Of a DNA stretch of 64,000 nt, positions 20,193 to 28,105 are shown one piece after another (within the stretch, counting starts at the first letter, position 1; every line of letters starts with the position of its first letter). Source of the stretch: Rhodocyclales bacterium (GTDB taxonomy: Bacteria > Pseudomonadota > Gammaproteobacteria > Burkholderiales > Rhodocyclaceae). The translations under genes and the position numbers were made by a program. Under the pieces are notes generated by a model. That model did no database searches, was not told the DNA's origin, and saw nothing but the letters and a program-made list of their open reading frames with translations. Location: NCBI GenBank assembly GCA_028292505.1, contig JAQGMF010000033.1, forward strand, positions 1 to 64,000, read 5' to 3'.

Positions 20193-21440
20193 ATGGCGAA
20201 GATCGAAAAATCCATCGCAGTCGACGTGCCGGTACGCACTGCCTACAACCAGATGACGCAGTTCGAGAAATTCCCGGAATTCATGGCCCATGTGCGTGAA
20301 GTTCGCCAGCTCGACGATTCTCACGTGCACTGGCGCGCGGAGGTCGGCGGCAAGGAACTCGAATGGGATGCCGAGATCACCGAGCAAGTGCCCGATCAAC
20401 GCATCGCCTGGCGCAGCACGCAAGGGGCGCGCAACAATGGCGAGGTGACATTTACGCCGCTTGGCGACGACCGTACTGAGATTAGCTATGTGCTCGATCT
20501 GGCTAGTGCGGGAGGTAACCAGGGCGGGAAGGGCGGTTCGGAAGATATTGCGGCGCGCACCGAGCAGGATCTGCAAAGTTTCAAGCGCTTCATCGAGAAC
20601 CGCGGCCAGGACAGCGATGCCTGGCAGCGCGAGGTTCGCCCCGGCCACCAAGCAGGCGATGCCGCGACGCGCGTCGTCGGCACGGCGGCGGAAGAGGCAA
20701 ACCAGTTCGGCAGGAAGTTCGCGCAGACCGCCAGTGAAAATATTGGCCGCGCCGGTCAGCAGGCTGTCGAACTGGGCTCGCAGGCGTTCAAAAGCCAGCA
20801 GGCCATACAGTCCAGTGCTTTCGATGTGGCCAACGCTGCATTGCGTCCGTTCCGCGCGCCGCTGTCGGCGCAACCCTGGCTGTCAGCCATGTTGCATGCA
20901 TTCGACGAGCCCCTTGGCGTGATGCGTCGCTTCTCGGAAGAAATGAACCATGAGCTCGACGCGCTCCTGGCGCGCAATCGCGACTTGCTTGGGCGTGATC
21001 TGGCGCCATCCTGGACACCGCGTGTGGATGTATCGCAGCAGGACGGCCAACTCGTCGTGCAGGCGGACTTGCCGGGCATTCGCAAGGAAGATATCGCCGT
21101 CGAGATCGACGCGGGGCAGCTCATCATTCATGGCGAACGGCGTGCTCAACACGAAAGCGTAGACCAAGGCTACAAGCGCGTGGAATGCAGTTATGGCGGT
21201 TTTACGCGAGTTATCCCCTTGGCCGAGGAGGTCGATGTGCAGGGCGCCCAAGCCACGATGGCGGATGGTGTTTTGCAAATCAAACTGCCGACTATTTCGT
21301 CGCGTCAACGTGGTCATCGCATCGAGGTGCGCAGTCGCGACGAGCAGTCCGAACAGCAGCGTGGCGAGAACGCAAGCCAGGCAGCCGAGCGTGGCAATGC
21401 CAGTAGAAACCAGCCGCAGGCGCAACGTAACGCGGCTTGA
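20193..21440 (+). CDS. SRPBCC domain fused to Hsp20/alpha-crystallin domain
   Basis: A 415-residue two-domain protein. Residues 1-135 form an SRPBCC/COQ10-like cyclase domain (IAVDVPVRTAYNQMTQFEKFPEFM, then WRAEV and ISYVLDLA). Residues 135-265 are an Ala/Gln-rich linker likely to be helical. Residues 270-385 form an alpha-crystallin domain (WTPRVDVSQQDGQLVVQADLPG, LIIHGER, GGFTRVIPL, ADGVLQIKLP). A Gln/Asn/Arg-rich tail closes the protein. Hsp20 domains hold unfolded proteins, while SRPBCC domains bind hydrophobic ligands. AAAGGA precedes the start. No frameshift separates the domains. Confidence 0.85.
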   Translation: MAKIEKSIAVDVPVRTAYNQMTQFEKFPEFMAHVREVRQLDDSHVHWRAEVGGKELEWDAEITEQVPDQRIAWRSTQGARNNGEVTFTPLGDDRTEISYVLDLASAGGNQGGKGGSEDIAARTEQDLQSFKRFIENRGQDSDAWQREVRPGHQAGDAATRVVGTAAEEANQFGRKFAQTASENIGRAGQQAVELGSQAFKSQQAIQSSAFDVANAALRPFRAPLSAQPWLSAMLHAFDEPLGVMRRFSEEMNHELDALLARNRDLLGRDLAPSWTPRVDVSQQDGQLVVQADLPGIRKEDIAVEIDAGQLIIHGERRAQHESVDQGYKRVECSYGGFTRVIPLAEEVDVQGAQATMADGVLQIKLPTISSRQRGHRIEVRSRDEQSEQQRGENASQAAERGNASRNQPQAQRNAA

Positions 21441-21510
21441 GAGCGTTTTTGGAGAGTCTGCGGAGACCAGCAATCTTTGCGGCGCTCTGCGCTTTCGCAT
21501 ATTTCTTCAC

Positions 21511-21687
21511 CGTCATTCCCGCCAGTTTTACAATCGGCGAAGCCGCACTATGCTCCCCTCGCCCGCTTGCGGGGCGTAGCAAGGGTTTCGGGTTGCATGC
21601 AACCCGCTTGCGCAGCCGGTCGGCAATGCAATGCCGACCGTGGGGCGCGGAGCGGGGGTTGGGGGAGAGCGCATCGGCGGGAATGAC
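21511..21687. repeat. Composite repeat: class A arms around GC-rich palindromes
   Basis: GTCATTCCCGCC at 21511 and its complement ending near 21687 enclose further palindromes (GGTTGCATGCAACC near 21591 and GGTCGGCA..TGCCGACC near 21619-21640) and a class B-like CTCCCC / GGGGGAG pair. It fills the spacer after the fusion gene, and no gene is seen in it. Confidence 0.65.
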
Positions 21688-21720
21688 GGGTTTGAAGATA
21701 AGCTGGGCCAAGTATGTTTT

Positions 21721-21855
21721 CTATTTCGCGAGCGCCTCAGTCAGCAATTCATTAATGCCAGCGTCATTAGTCGCACTGCAGGTACGTAATTGTTCTACCA
21801 ACGCGGCAGGCAGCTTGCAGGCGAATGGCAATAGCCCCAGTTCCTGATCTCGCAT
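21721..21855 (-). CDS. Possible small ribbon-helix-helix-like protein
   Basis: A 44-residue frame whose second half reads KLPAALVEQLRTC, then a turn, then INELLTEALAK. This has the spacing and residue types of an Arc/CopG ribbon-helix-helix DNA-binding fold, as in antitoxins. GGAG is directly before the ATG, which is too close to be ideal, and a longer version from an upstream codon would overlap the divergent methyltransferase start. No toxin partner is evident. It may be a remnant or a chance frame. Confidence 0.35.
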   Translation of the reverse strand: MRDQELGLLPFACKLPAALVEQLRTCSATNDAGINELLTEALAK

Positions 21856-21934
21856 TCTCCGCGATGGCAGGCCAGTCGCGGCTTGGCGTGTGTTCGTCCA
21901 TAATCCCGCGAATCCGTCATTGATCGAGAGCGCC

Positions 21935-22813
21935 ATGCCCAGTCCCGCCATGCTGATGAATTTGTTGCTGGATGTGGTATCGCGCCAAGCGCAGGCGCGT
22001 GTTCCCGAGCCGGAGCTGATCATGTCCGATGCGACCAGCGCCGAAGCTTTCATGCGCGCGGGCAGGGAAGACGGCCTGCTGGCGCATACCTATCTCTACC
22101 ACGCCATCCAGGCCAGCGCCGTGATCGCGCCCGGCGCGCGCGTGGTCGACCTCGGCTGCGGCCCGGCGAATCAACTGGCGCTGATTGCTCAGCTCAATCC
22201 GGATGCGCACTTCATTGGCGTGGACGCTTCGGACAGCATGTTGACGCTGGCGCGCGACACGCTCGCACGTTGCGAGCTCGACAATGTGTCGTTGCGCAAA
22301 GCCAGCATGGAAGCGCTACAGGACATGGACGACGCCTCTGTCGACGCCGTGATCTCGACCATGACGCTGCACCACTTACCCGACGTGGCAAGCTTGCAAA
22401 CCGTGATGCGCGAAGCGAAACGAGTGCTCAAGCCTGGTGGCGGTATCTACATCGTCGATTTCGGGCGGCTCAAGCGCGAAAAAGGACAGGCCTTCTTTGC
22501 CAACGATCGCAAAGCCACGCAACCGGCAATATTCACGCAGGACTATTACAACTCGATGCGTGCCGCCTTCAGTCTGACCGACATCAGAAATGCCGCCGGC
22601 ATTTTTGGCGAGGCGGTGAGCGTCAAGCGGACCTTCCTCGTGCCCTTCCTCGTCGCGATTCGCAGCGTGGGTGGTACACCTTTGAGGGTGCCGAGCCAGC
22701 AGCTTGCGAAGGCGAGTTATGCTTCCCTGTCGGCGCTTCAGCGCTACGACTTTCGCGATCTGTCGCGCTTCTTCGCTCACGGCGGCTTCTCACTGGCGTT
22801 CAAGCCCTGGTAA
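21935..22813 (+). CDS. Class I SAM-dependent methyltransferase
   Basis: A 292-residue protein with SAM motif I VVDLGCGPANQLAL (about 70-83), the acidic GVDASDSML of motif II and the post-motif STMTLHHLPD. The conserved LKPGGGIYIVDFGR region and a 100-residue C-terminal part follow. It resembles Methyltransf_25/11 small-molecule enzymes; the substrate cannot be assigned. The start at 21935 has GAGAG upstream. The next gene, an ABC exporter, begins 53 bases downstream on the same strand. Confidence 0.85.
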   Translation: MPSPAMLMNLLLDVVSRQAQARVPEPELIMSDATSAEAFMRAGREDGLLAHTYLYHAIQASAVIAPGARVVDLGCGPANQLALIAQLNPDAHFIGVDASDSMLTLARDTLARCELDNVSLRKASMEALQDMDDASVDAVISTMTLHHLPDVASLQTVMREAKRVLKPGGGIYIVDFGRLKREKGQAFFANDRKATQPAIFTQDYYNSMRAAFSLTDIRNAAGIFGEAVSVKRTFLVPFLVAIRSVGGTPLRVPSQQLAKASYASLSALQRYDFRDLSRFFAHGGFSLAFKPW

Positions 22814-22866
22814 ATGGCAGTAGGCGACGCCCAACGGGTCGCCACACCTCGTGGCACTGAGCGACA

Positions 22867-24759
22867 ATGCGCACCTGCGTTGTGGAGAATCCTGTGCTGA
22901 GCCTGTTCGAAAATCTGTTGCATGCTTACCCCGAAGGCGAGCCCGTAGCGCCGCCACGGGGCTTCTTTGCGTTTGTCTGGGCCTGCACCGCGGGGCTGCG
23001 CCGCTTCGTGCTGGCAATGACGCTGTGCACTGCCGTGATCGGTGCCTTCGAGGCATTGCTGTTCAGCATCCTCGGCCACGTCGTCGATTGGCTCAGCCAC
23101 GTCGACAAGGCCAGCCTGTGGACGGACCACCGGGGCTCGCTCCTGCTGCTGGCGACGGTGCTGGTGAGCAGCCCTTTGCTGGTCGCGTTGCAAACCCTGC
23201 TCAAGCATCAGACGCTGGCCGCGAATTTCCCGATGCGCCTGCGTTGGAATTTCCACCGGCTCATGCTCGGTCAGAGCATGAGTTTCTACCAGGACGAATT
23301 CGCGGGGCGTATCGCCACCAAGGTCATGCAGACTTCGCTGGCGGTGCGCGAGACGGTCCTGATCGTTACCGACATCCTGGTGTTCGTGATCATCTATTTC
23401 ATCACCATGGTGAGCGTGGTCGGTAGCTTCGATCTCTGGCTACTGCTGCCGTTCTTCGCCTGGCTGTCGCTCTATGCAATCTCGTTGAGTTATTTCGTGC
23501 CGCGCCTCGGCAAAGTCTCGCAACAGCAGGCCGATGCGCGCTCGCTGATGACCGGCCGCATCACCGATGCCTACACCAACATCGCCACCGTCAAACTCTT
23601 CTCGCATGGCCGCCGCGAAGCCAGCTACGTGCGCTCGGCGATGCGGGAATTCATGAAAACGGCCTATGCGCAGATGCGTTTCGTGACCGGCGTGCAGATC
23701 GTCAACCATTGCTTGAGTATGTTGCTCATCGTATCGACGGCGGGTATGACATTGTGGTTATGGACCAAGGGTCAGGTTGGCATCGGCGCGGTCGCCGCGG
23801 CCACCGCCATGGCCTTGCGTCTCAACGGCATCTCGCAATGGGTGATGTGGGAGATGACGGCACTGTTCGAACACATCGGCACCGTGCAGGACGGCATGAA
23901 TACGCTGTCGCGCATCCACACCATTACCGACAGACCGGATGCCAAACCACTGCATGTGAGTCGCGGCGAAGTACGCTTCGAGGACGTGAGCTTCGCCTAT
24001 GGCGGTAAGAACACTGTCATCGACAAGCTCTCGCTGAGCATTCGTCCTGGCGAGAAAATCGGTCTGGTCGGCCGCTCCGGCGCAGGCAAGTCCACCATCG
24101 TCAATCTGCTGCTGCGCTTCTATGACGTCGAACAGGGGCGCGTGTTGGTCGACGGGCAGGACGTCGCGCAAGTGACGCAGGACAGCCTGCGCGCGCAGAT
24201 CGGCATGGTCACGCAGGACACTTCGCTGCTGCATCGCTCGGTACGCGACAACATCCTTTACGGCAGGCCGGATGCCCGCGACGAAGACATGATCGCGGCG
24301 GCAAAACGCGCCGAGGCGCATGACTTCATTCTCGGTCTGGCCGATGTGAAGGGCCGCAGCGCTTATGACGCTCACGTAGGCGAGCGTGGCGTGAAACTCT
24401 CCGGTGGTCAGCGCCAGCGCATTGCCATTGCACGCGTCATGCTCAAGGACGCGCCGATCCTGTTGCTCGACGAAGCAACCAGCGCGCTCGATTCCGAAGT
24501 CGAAGCGGCGATCCAGAGCAGCTTGTACCGTCTCATGGAAGGCAAGACGGTGGTGGCGATTGCGCATCGCTTGTCGACCATCGCGGCGATGGATCGTCTC
24601 GTCGTGCTCGACAAGGGTCGCATCGTCGAGGAAGGCAGCCATCGCGAATTGCTCGCACAAGGCGGCATCTACGCAAGGCTGTGGGCGCATCAGAGCGGTG
24701 GTTTCCTGGGTGAAGAAGTGGAGGAGGGCAACGAGCCCGAGCGGGTTCCGGCGATTTGA
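22867..24759 (+). CDS. ABC exporter, fused permease and ATPase (MsbA/MDR type)
   Basis: A 630-residue type IV (former B-family) ABC exporter half-transporter. A six-helix membrane domain spans about residues 40-340. The ATPase has Walker A GRSGAGKST near 403, a Q-loop in TQDTSLLHRSV, signature LSGGQRQRIAIAR near 511, Walker B ILLLDEATSALD and the H-loop IAHRLST. All catalytic residues are present, so it is probably an active homodimer. The substrate cannot be read. GTG or ATG codons slightly inside the N-terminus could be the true start. Confidence 0.9.
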   Translation: MRTCVVENPVLSLFENLLHAYPEGEPVAPPRGFFAFVWACTAGLRRFVLAMTLCTAVIGAFEALLFSILGHVVDWLSHVDKASLWTDHRGSLLLLATVLVSSPLLVALQTLLKHQTLAANFPMRLRWNFHRLMLGQSMSFYQDEFAGRIATKVMQTSLAVRETVLIVTDILVFVIIYFITMVSVVGSFDLWLLLPFFAWLSLYAISLSYFVPRLGKVSQQQADARSLMTGRITDAYTNIATVKLFSHGRREASYVRSAMREFMKTAYAQMRFVTGVQIVNHCLSMLLIVSTAGMTLWLWTKGQVGIGAVAAATAMALRLNGISQWVMWEMTALFEHIGTVQDGMNTLSRIHTITDRPDAKPLHVSRGEVRFEDVSFAYGGKNTVIDKLSLSIRPGEKIGLVGRSGAGKSTIVNLLLRFYDVEQGRVLVDGQDVAQVTQDSLRAQIGMVTQDTSLLHRSVRDNILYGRPDARDEDMIAAAKRAEAHDFILGLADVKGRSAYDAHVGERGVKLSGGQRQRIAIARVMLKDAPILLLDEATSALDSEVEAAIQSSLYRLMEGKTVVAIAHRLSTIAAMDRLVVLDKGRIVEEGSHRELLAQGGIYARLWAHQSGGFLGEEVEEGNEPERVPAI

Positions 24760-24795
24760 CGCATCCAGATTCGGCGACTGGCCGTATGGCATTTG

Positions 24796-24825
24796 TAGAG
24801 TGCAGTGAGCGACGCGAACTGCACT
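24796..24825. repeat. Class E repeat, half element
   Basis: GTAGAGTGCAGTGAGCGACG followed by CGAACTGCAC matches one arm of the class E repeat at 18867-18950. It directly precedes a class A element. Confidence 0.6.
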
Positions 24826-24834
24826 TACGACGTC

Positions 24835-24914
24835 GTCATTCCCGCGAAGGCGGGAATCCAGTGGCTTTGGCAAAGTAACGAACGACACTGGATTCCCGCC
24901 TTCGCGGGAATGAC
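24835..24914. repeat. Class A palindromic repeat, paired units
   Basis: GTCATTCCCGCGAAGGCGGG and its inverted partner (CCCGCCTTCGCGGGAATGAC) enclose about 40 bases. It is the best-preserved copy with 38252-38337. It creates a false open frame upstream of the DUF2177 gene. Confidence 0.88.
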
Positions 24915-24978
24915 GGGGTTCTTTCGCGGTCCGCAGACAATAATTCAGCGCACCGAGTTCTCGCTGATTGGAGTTTCA

Positions 24979-25401
24979 ATGTCACCCACCCGCCTTTCCC
25001 GATCGCAGTTCGCCGCAGCTTATGCCATTGTACTGGTAACCATCGCGGCGCTCGACGCCGTGTGGCTGGGCTGGCTGGCGCTCGACTTCTACAAGCGCGA
25101 AATCGGCCCGTTGATGCTGGCCTCGCCGAACTGGCTGCCCGCCGCGTTGTTCTACCTGCTCTATCCCCTGGGGCTGGTGTTCCTCGCCTTGAACGTAGCC
25201 TTGCGTTCATTGACGGAAGCGGTGTTGCGCTGTGTCGCGATGGGTTTGGTGTCCTACGGCGTATACGACCTTTCCAATCTCGCCACGCTACGCGACTGGA
25301 GTGTCAAGGTATGCATCGTGGATATGGCCTGGGGCGCGTTTGCGTCGGGCTTTGCCGGTTTTCTTGCTTACAGTGTGGCACGCAAGATTCAGAAACGCTG
25401 A
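24979..25401 (+). CDS. DUF2177 family membrane protein
   Basis: A 140-residue protein with four predicted membrane helices. It carries the family features LDAVWLGWLALDFY near residue 23, LFYLLYPLGLVFLAL and SYGVYDLSNLATLRDW. DUF2177 proteins are small inner-membrane proteins of unknown role. TTGGAG precedes the ATG at 24979. The frame upstream to 24805 is repeat DNA and is excluded. Confidence 0.88.
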   Translation: MSPTRLSRSQFAAAYAIVLVTIAALDAVWLGWLALDFYKREIGPLMLASPNWLPAALFYLLYPLGLVFLALNVALRSLTEAVLRCVAMGLVSYGVYDLSNLATLRDWSVKVCIVDMAWGAFASGFAGFLAYSVARKIQKR

Positions 25402-25407
25402 TCGATC

Positions 25408-25433
25408 GTCATGCCAGCTTTTGCCGGCATGAC
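25408..25433. repeat. Class A palindromic repeat, single unit
   Basis: Hairpin GTCATGCCAGC / GCCGGCATGAC directly after the DUF2177 stop codon, a diverged single unit of the class A family. Confidence 0.65.
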
Positions 25434-25452
25434 GAAGGGTTATCTGTGGCGG

Positions 25453-25863
25453 TCAGCTCGGTTTGAAGTTGAAGATCACAGGCTGCTTGCCTGCCGCTTT
25501 ACCGGGTTTGACGTTCAGTGCAGTCGTGCGGTGCTCGTCGCCGTATGTCGCGTCGACCGTGTAGCTGCCCTGCGGCAATTTCAGCAAACAGATTGGCCCT
25601 TGCGCTTGCCAGCTCGCACTGTGCTGTTTATCCGCGCTACGAACCGTTAGCTGCACGTCGCTGAGATAACCACGCTCGGGGCCCGAGGTCAGTACGAGCT
25701 GGGCATTCGAAGCGCCTTCGGCACCCACCATTTGCGCCCGGCTTTCGTCGCCGACACCGGCACACCAATGTGCGATGCCTTGCTCCGAGACCCAGTCGTC
25801 CGCCAGCGCCAGAACGGGCGTGCAGAGCAGGCTCGCGCACAGCAAATGTCTTGTGAATTTCAT
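25453..25863 (-). CDS. Small exported protein of unknown function
   Basis: A 136-residue protein with a signal peptide (MKFTRHLLCASLLCTPVLALA, cleavage likely after ALA) and a mature part ending in a beta-rich region. CLLKLPQGSYTVDATYGDEH resembles transthyretin-like or carboxypeptidase-regulatory folds. Two Cys (CAGV and ICLL) could form a disulphide in the periplasm. AAAGGA lies 6-10 bases upstream of the ATG. No family can be named with confidence. Confidence 0.7.
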   Translation of the reverse strand: MKFTRHLLCASLLCTPVLALADDWVSEQGIAHWCAGVGDESRAQMVGAEGASNAQLVLTSGPERGYLSDVQLTVRSADKQHSASWQAQGPICLLKLPQGSYTVDATYGDEHRTTALNVKPGKAAGKQPVIFNFKPS

Positions 25864-25938
25864 GACTTTTCCTTTGAAGAAGTGGAGGAAGCTTCAAAGG
25901 AAGGCGCAACTCACGTGCCCACGGCGCTGTCGATGCGC

Positions 25939-26406
25939 TCAGACGAGCAGGGTACGGCCTATGATCGCCACGGCGACGGTGAGGAATCCAAGTGCCAGAT
26001 TGAGTGCGACGAGATGACGGATCGTCACCAGCCGGGCTGCTGCTTCGGGCCAGGACTGCGCCGCGACAGCACGCCGCAGACGCGGAAAAACGCCGAACCG
26101 AACATGCCCGAAAATCATCATCATCAACACGCCGAGGCCGATCATGGCGTGCACCGAATTCGGCAAGCGGCCAACGCTTGCCATGATGTGAATCATCCAC
26201 GCGCCTGTTGCCAGCAGCACGATGATCGCGGCGATCACAACGACGAAGAAGCGGCTCAGCGTCGCCGCCATGAAGGGCAGGCGTTGTGGTGGTTCGAGTG
26301 TCTCGACCGCTGCCGGGCGCACTGCAAAATGCATGATCGTCATGCCGCCGACCCAAACGATCACAGCGGTGAAATGGAGGAACAGCAGGATGGCGTGAGT
26401 GGTCAT
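25939..26406 (-). CDS. CopD-like four-helix membrane protein
   Basis: A 155-residue protein with four hydrophobic helices. It opens HAILLFLHFTAVIVWVGGM, the His-containing first helix of the CopD superfamily, and has HAMIGLGVLMMMIFGHVRF in the third. CopD-type proteins are linked to copper handling or haem-like ligands. This short form lacks the fused periplasmic parts, so copper import should not be assumed. The next gene upstream on the same strand ends 24 bases away. Confidence 0.7.
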   Translation of the reverse strand: MTTHAILLFLHFTAVIVWVGGMTIMHFAVRPAAVETLEPPQRLPFMAATLSRFFVVVIAAIIVLLATGAWMIHIMASVGRLPNSVHAMIGLGVLMMMIFGHVRFGVFPRLRRAVAAQSWPEAAARLVTIRHLVALNLALGFLTVAVAIIGRTLLV

Positions 26407-26430
26407 GACAATGGAATTGTCCGGTTCGAG

Positions 26431-27597
26431 TTATAGGGAAGCCATGCCCAGGCGCCACAGCGAGGTGACTTCTGCGGCACGTGCGAGATGAAGTGCGTCG
26501 GCATCGTCGGCGGCTTTGGGGTGAGTCGGTTTGGCGTCGATGCGCCCGAGCACTTTGAGTCCAGCCGATTCGATCCACCCCTGCAACGCCTCGCGCGAGC
26601 GCAAACCCAGATGCTCGGCCAGATCGGAGAGTATCAGCCAGCCTTCGCCACGCGGCGCCAGATGTTCTGCGAGCCCGTTGAGAAATCCATGCAGCATGCG
26701 GCTTTCCGGATCATAAATGGCGTGTTCCAGCGGCGAGCTCGGGCGCGCCGGTACCCAGGGTGGGTTGCAGACGATCAGCGGTGCGCGGCCCGGCGGAAAC
26801 AGATCGGCCTGCACGGCACTGGCCTGCTTGTTCACGCGCAGACGCTTGAAGTTTTCATTGGCGCATACCAGGGCGCGGGGCTCGTTGTCGGTGGCAATGA
26901 TCTGCGCGACACCGCGACGCGCCAACACTGCCGCCAGCACGCCGGTGCCCGTACCGATATCGAAAGCCAGTTCCGTGGAGGGTAGGGGGGCGTTCGCCAC
27001 GAGGTCGATATATTCCGAACGGGTAGGCGCGAAGACACCGTAATGCGGATGGATACGCTCGCTTAGTGCAGCGATTTCTACACCCTTGCGATGCCATTCG
27101 TGAGCGCCGATCAGGCCGAGCAGCTCGCGCATCGATGCCACGAAGGGTGACGTCACCTGACCATAGGCTTCGAGACAGGCCTGACGCACGTCCGGCGCAC
27201 GGCGCAGCGGCACGCTGAAGTCCGCCTCGAAGGGCAGGAGCAACATGCCGAGGGTACGGGCACGTTGTGATTGCGCCAGACGATGCTTGTTGAAGGCATC
27301 GGCAGTGGAAATATTCTCGACTGTCTTGGCCGCCTTAGCGGTTTTAGTGGCCTTGGGTTGGGGCTTGCGATCGATGCGGCGCGCGATGGCCAGCAACAGC
27401 TGGCGCGCATTCTGGAAATCGCCGCGCCACAGGATAGCCGTGCCCTCGCAGGCGAGGCGATAAGCGGAGTCGGCGCTGAGGGTGTCGTCGGCGATCACTA
27501 CGCGTTTGGGTGGTGGTGTGCCGGCTTCCGAGTGCCAGTTGGCGCTGCGTGTTTCATCTGCTTCGGTCCAACTGATGACGGGGTGCGGTTCGTTCAT
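26431..27597 (-). CDS. Class I SAM-dependent methyltransferase with NPPW motif
   Basis: A 388-residue protein. The catalytic half has motif I DIGTGTGVLA (213-222), IATDNEPRA and NPPW (278-281), the signature of enzymes that methylate exocyclic or amide nitrogens (HemK/PrmB and RNA or DNA N-methyltransferases). The N-terminal half holds a conserved region around CEGTAILWRGDFQNARQLL and a Lys/Ala-rich stretch (77-94). The start is set at 27597 (MNEPHPVISW); an ATG 63 bases upstream is possible. The substrate is unknown. Confidence 0.82.
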   Translation of the reverse strand: MNEPHPVISWTEADETRSANWHSEAGTPPPKRVVIADDTLSADSAYRLACEGTAILWRGDFQNARQLLLAIARRIDRKPQPKATKTAKAAKTVENISTADAFNKHRLAQSQRARTLGMLLLPFEADFSVPLRRAPDVRQACLEAYGQVTSPFVASMRELLGLIGAHEWHRKGVEIAALSERIHPHYGVFAPTRSEYIDLVANAPLPSTELAFDIGTGTGVLAAVLARRGVAQIIATDNEPRALVCANENFKRLRVNKQASAVQADLFPPGRAPLIVCNPPWVPARPSSPLEHAIYDPESRMLHGFLNGLAEHLAPRGEGWLILSDLAEHLGLRSREALQGWIESAGLKVLGRIDAKPTHPKAADDADALHLARAAEVTSLWRLGMASL

Positions 27598-27735
27598 TGG
27601 GGTCACGCTTTTCTGGGGGATTGGCCCCGATGTTAATTCAGCGCTCACCAGTTGCTGCATAAATCTGTCGGTCCGATCTCAAAGTAGGTTTGGGCTGCGA
27701 TGCTGGCGATGTTGATGTAATGCGCGGTGCTTGCT

Positions 27736-27886
27736 GTCCCCTCCCCGTGCGGGGAGGGTGGCTCGTCAGAGCCGGGAGAGGCGAAAGCGTAGTTGCAGGG
27801 TCAGCTCAAAAATAAAGGGATCAATGCACGAACGCTCCCCCCGCTCCCGGCTCTGACGAGCCACCCTCTCCCCAGGGAGAGGGGAC
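27736..27886. repeat. Class B palindromic repeat with long arms
   Basis: Inverted arms of about 40 bases (left arm from GTCCCCTCCCCGTGCGGGGA through GGCTCGTCAGAGCC, right arm its near-exact complement ending AGAGGGGAC) flank about 65 bases. With a class E repeat it accounts for much of the 508-base gap between the methyltransferase gene and pseI. No gene is seen in the rest of that gap. Confidence 0.85.
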
Positions 27887-27936
27887 AACTGCGGTAAGCG
27901 GGTGCTGATCCTTACGGAGCACTCGGACGGCGTCGC

Positions 27937-27971
27937 GTAGGGCGCAGTTCGCTGCGCTCCTGGCGCCCTAC
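27937..27971. repeat. Class E short hairpin
   Basis: GTAGGGCGCAG and its complement ending GGCGCCCTAC around TTCGCTGCGC-type sequence, a compact copy of the class E family upstream of pseI. Confidence 0.65.
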
Positions 27972-28105
27972 GCTTTTCATCAACCTGCCGATTGCTCAAG
28001 CGATAAGCCCGGCAAAGCGCTAGCAAATCCGCCGATGCCGCGCGTGGTCCCGGCCTAAGATGACACCATCGCCGCCAATGGGCGGACATTCATTGCGAGG
28101 TCAGC

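Noticed and set aside
24805-24978. N-terminal extension of the DUF2177 protein
   Set aside because: It is translated from class E and class A repeat DNA.
27736-27886. CRISPR-like array among the palindromic repeats
   Set aside because: Copies are inverted and dispersed, not regularly spaced direct repeats with unique spacers, and no cas genes are present.
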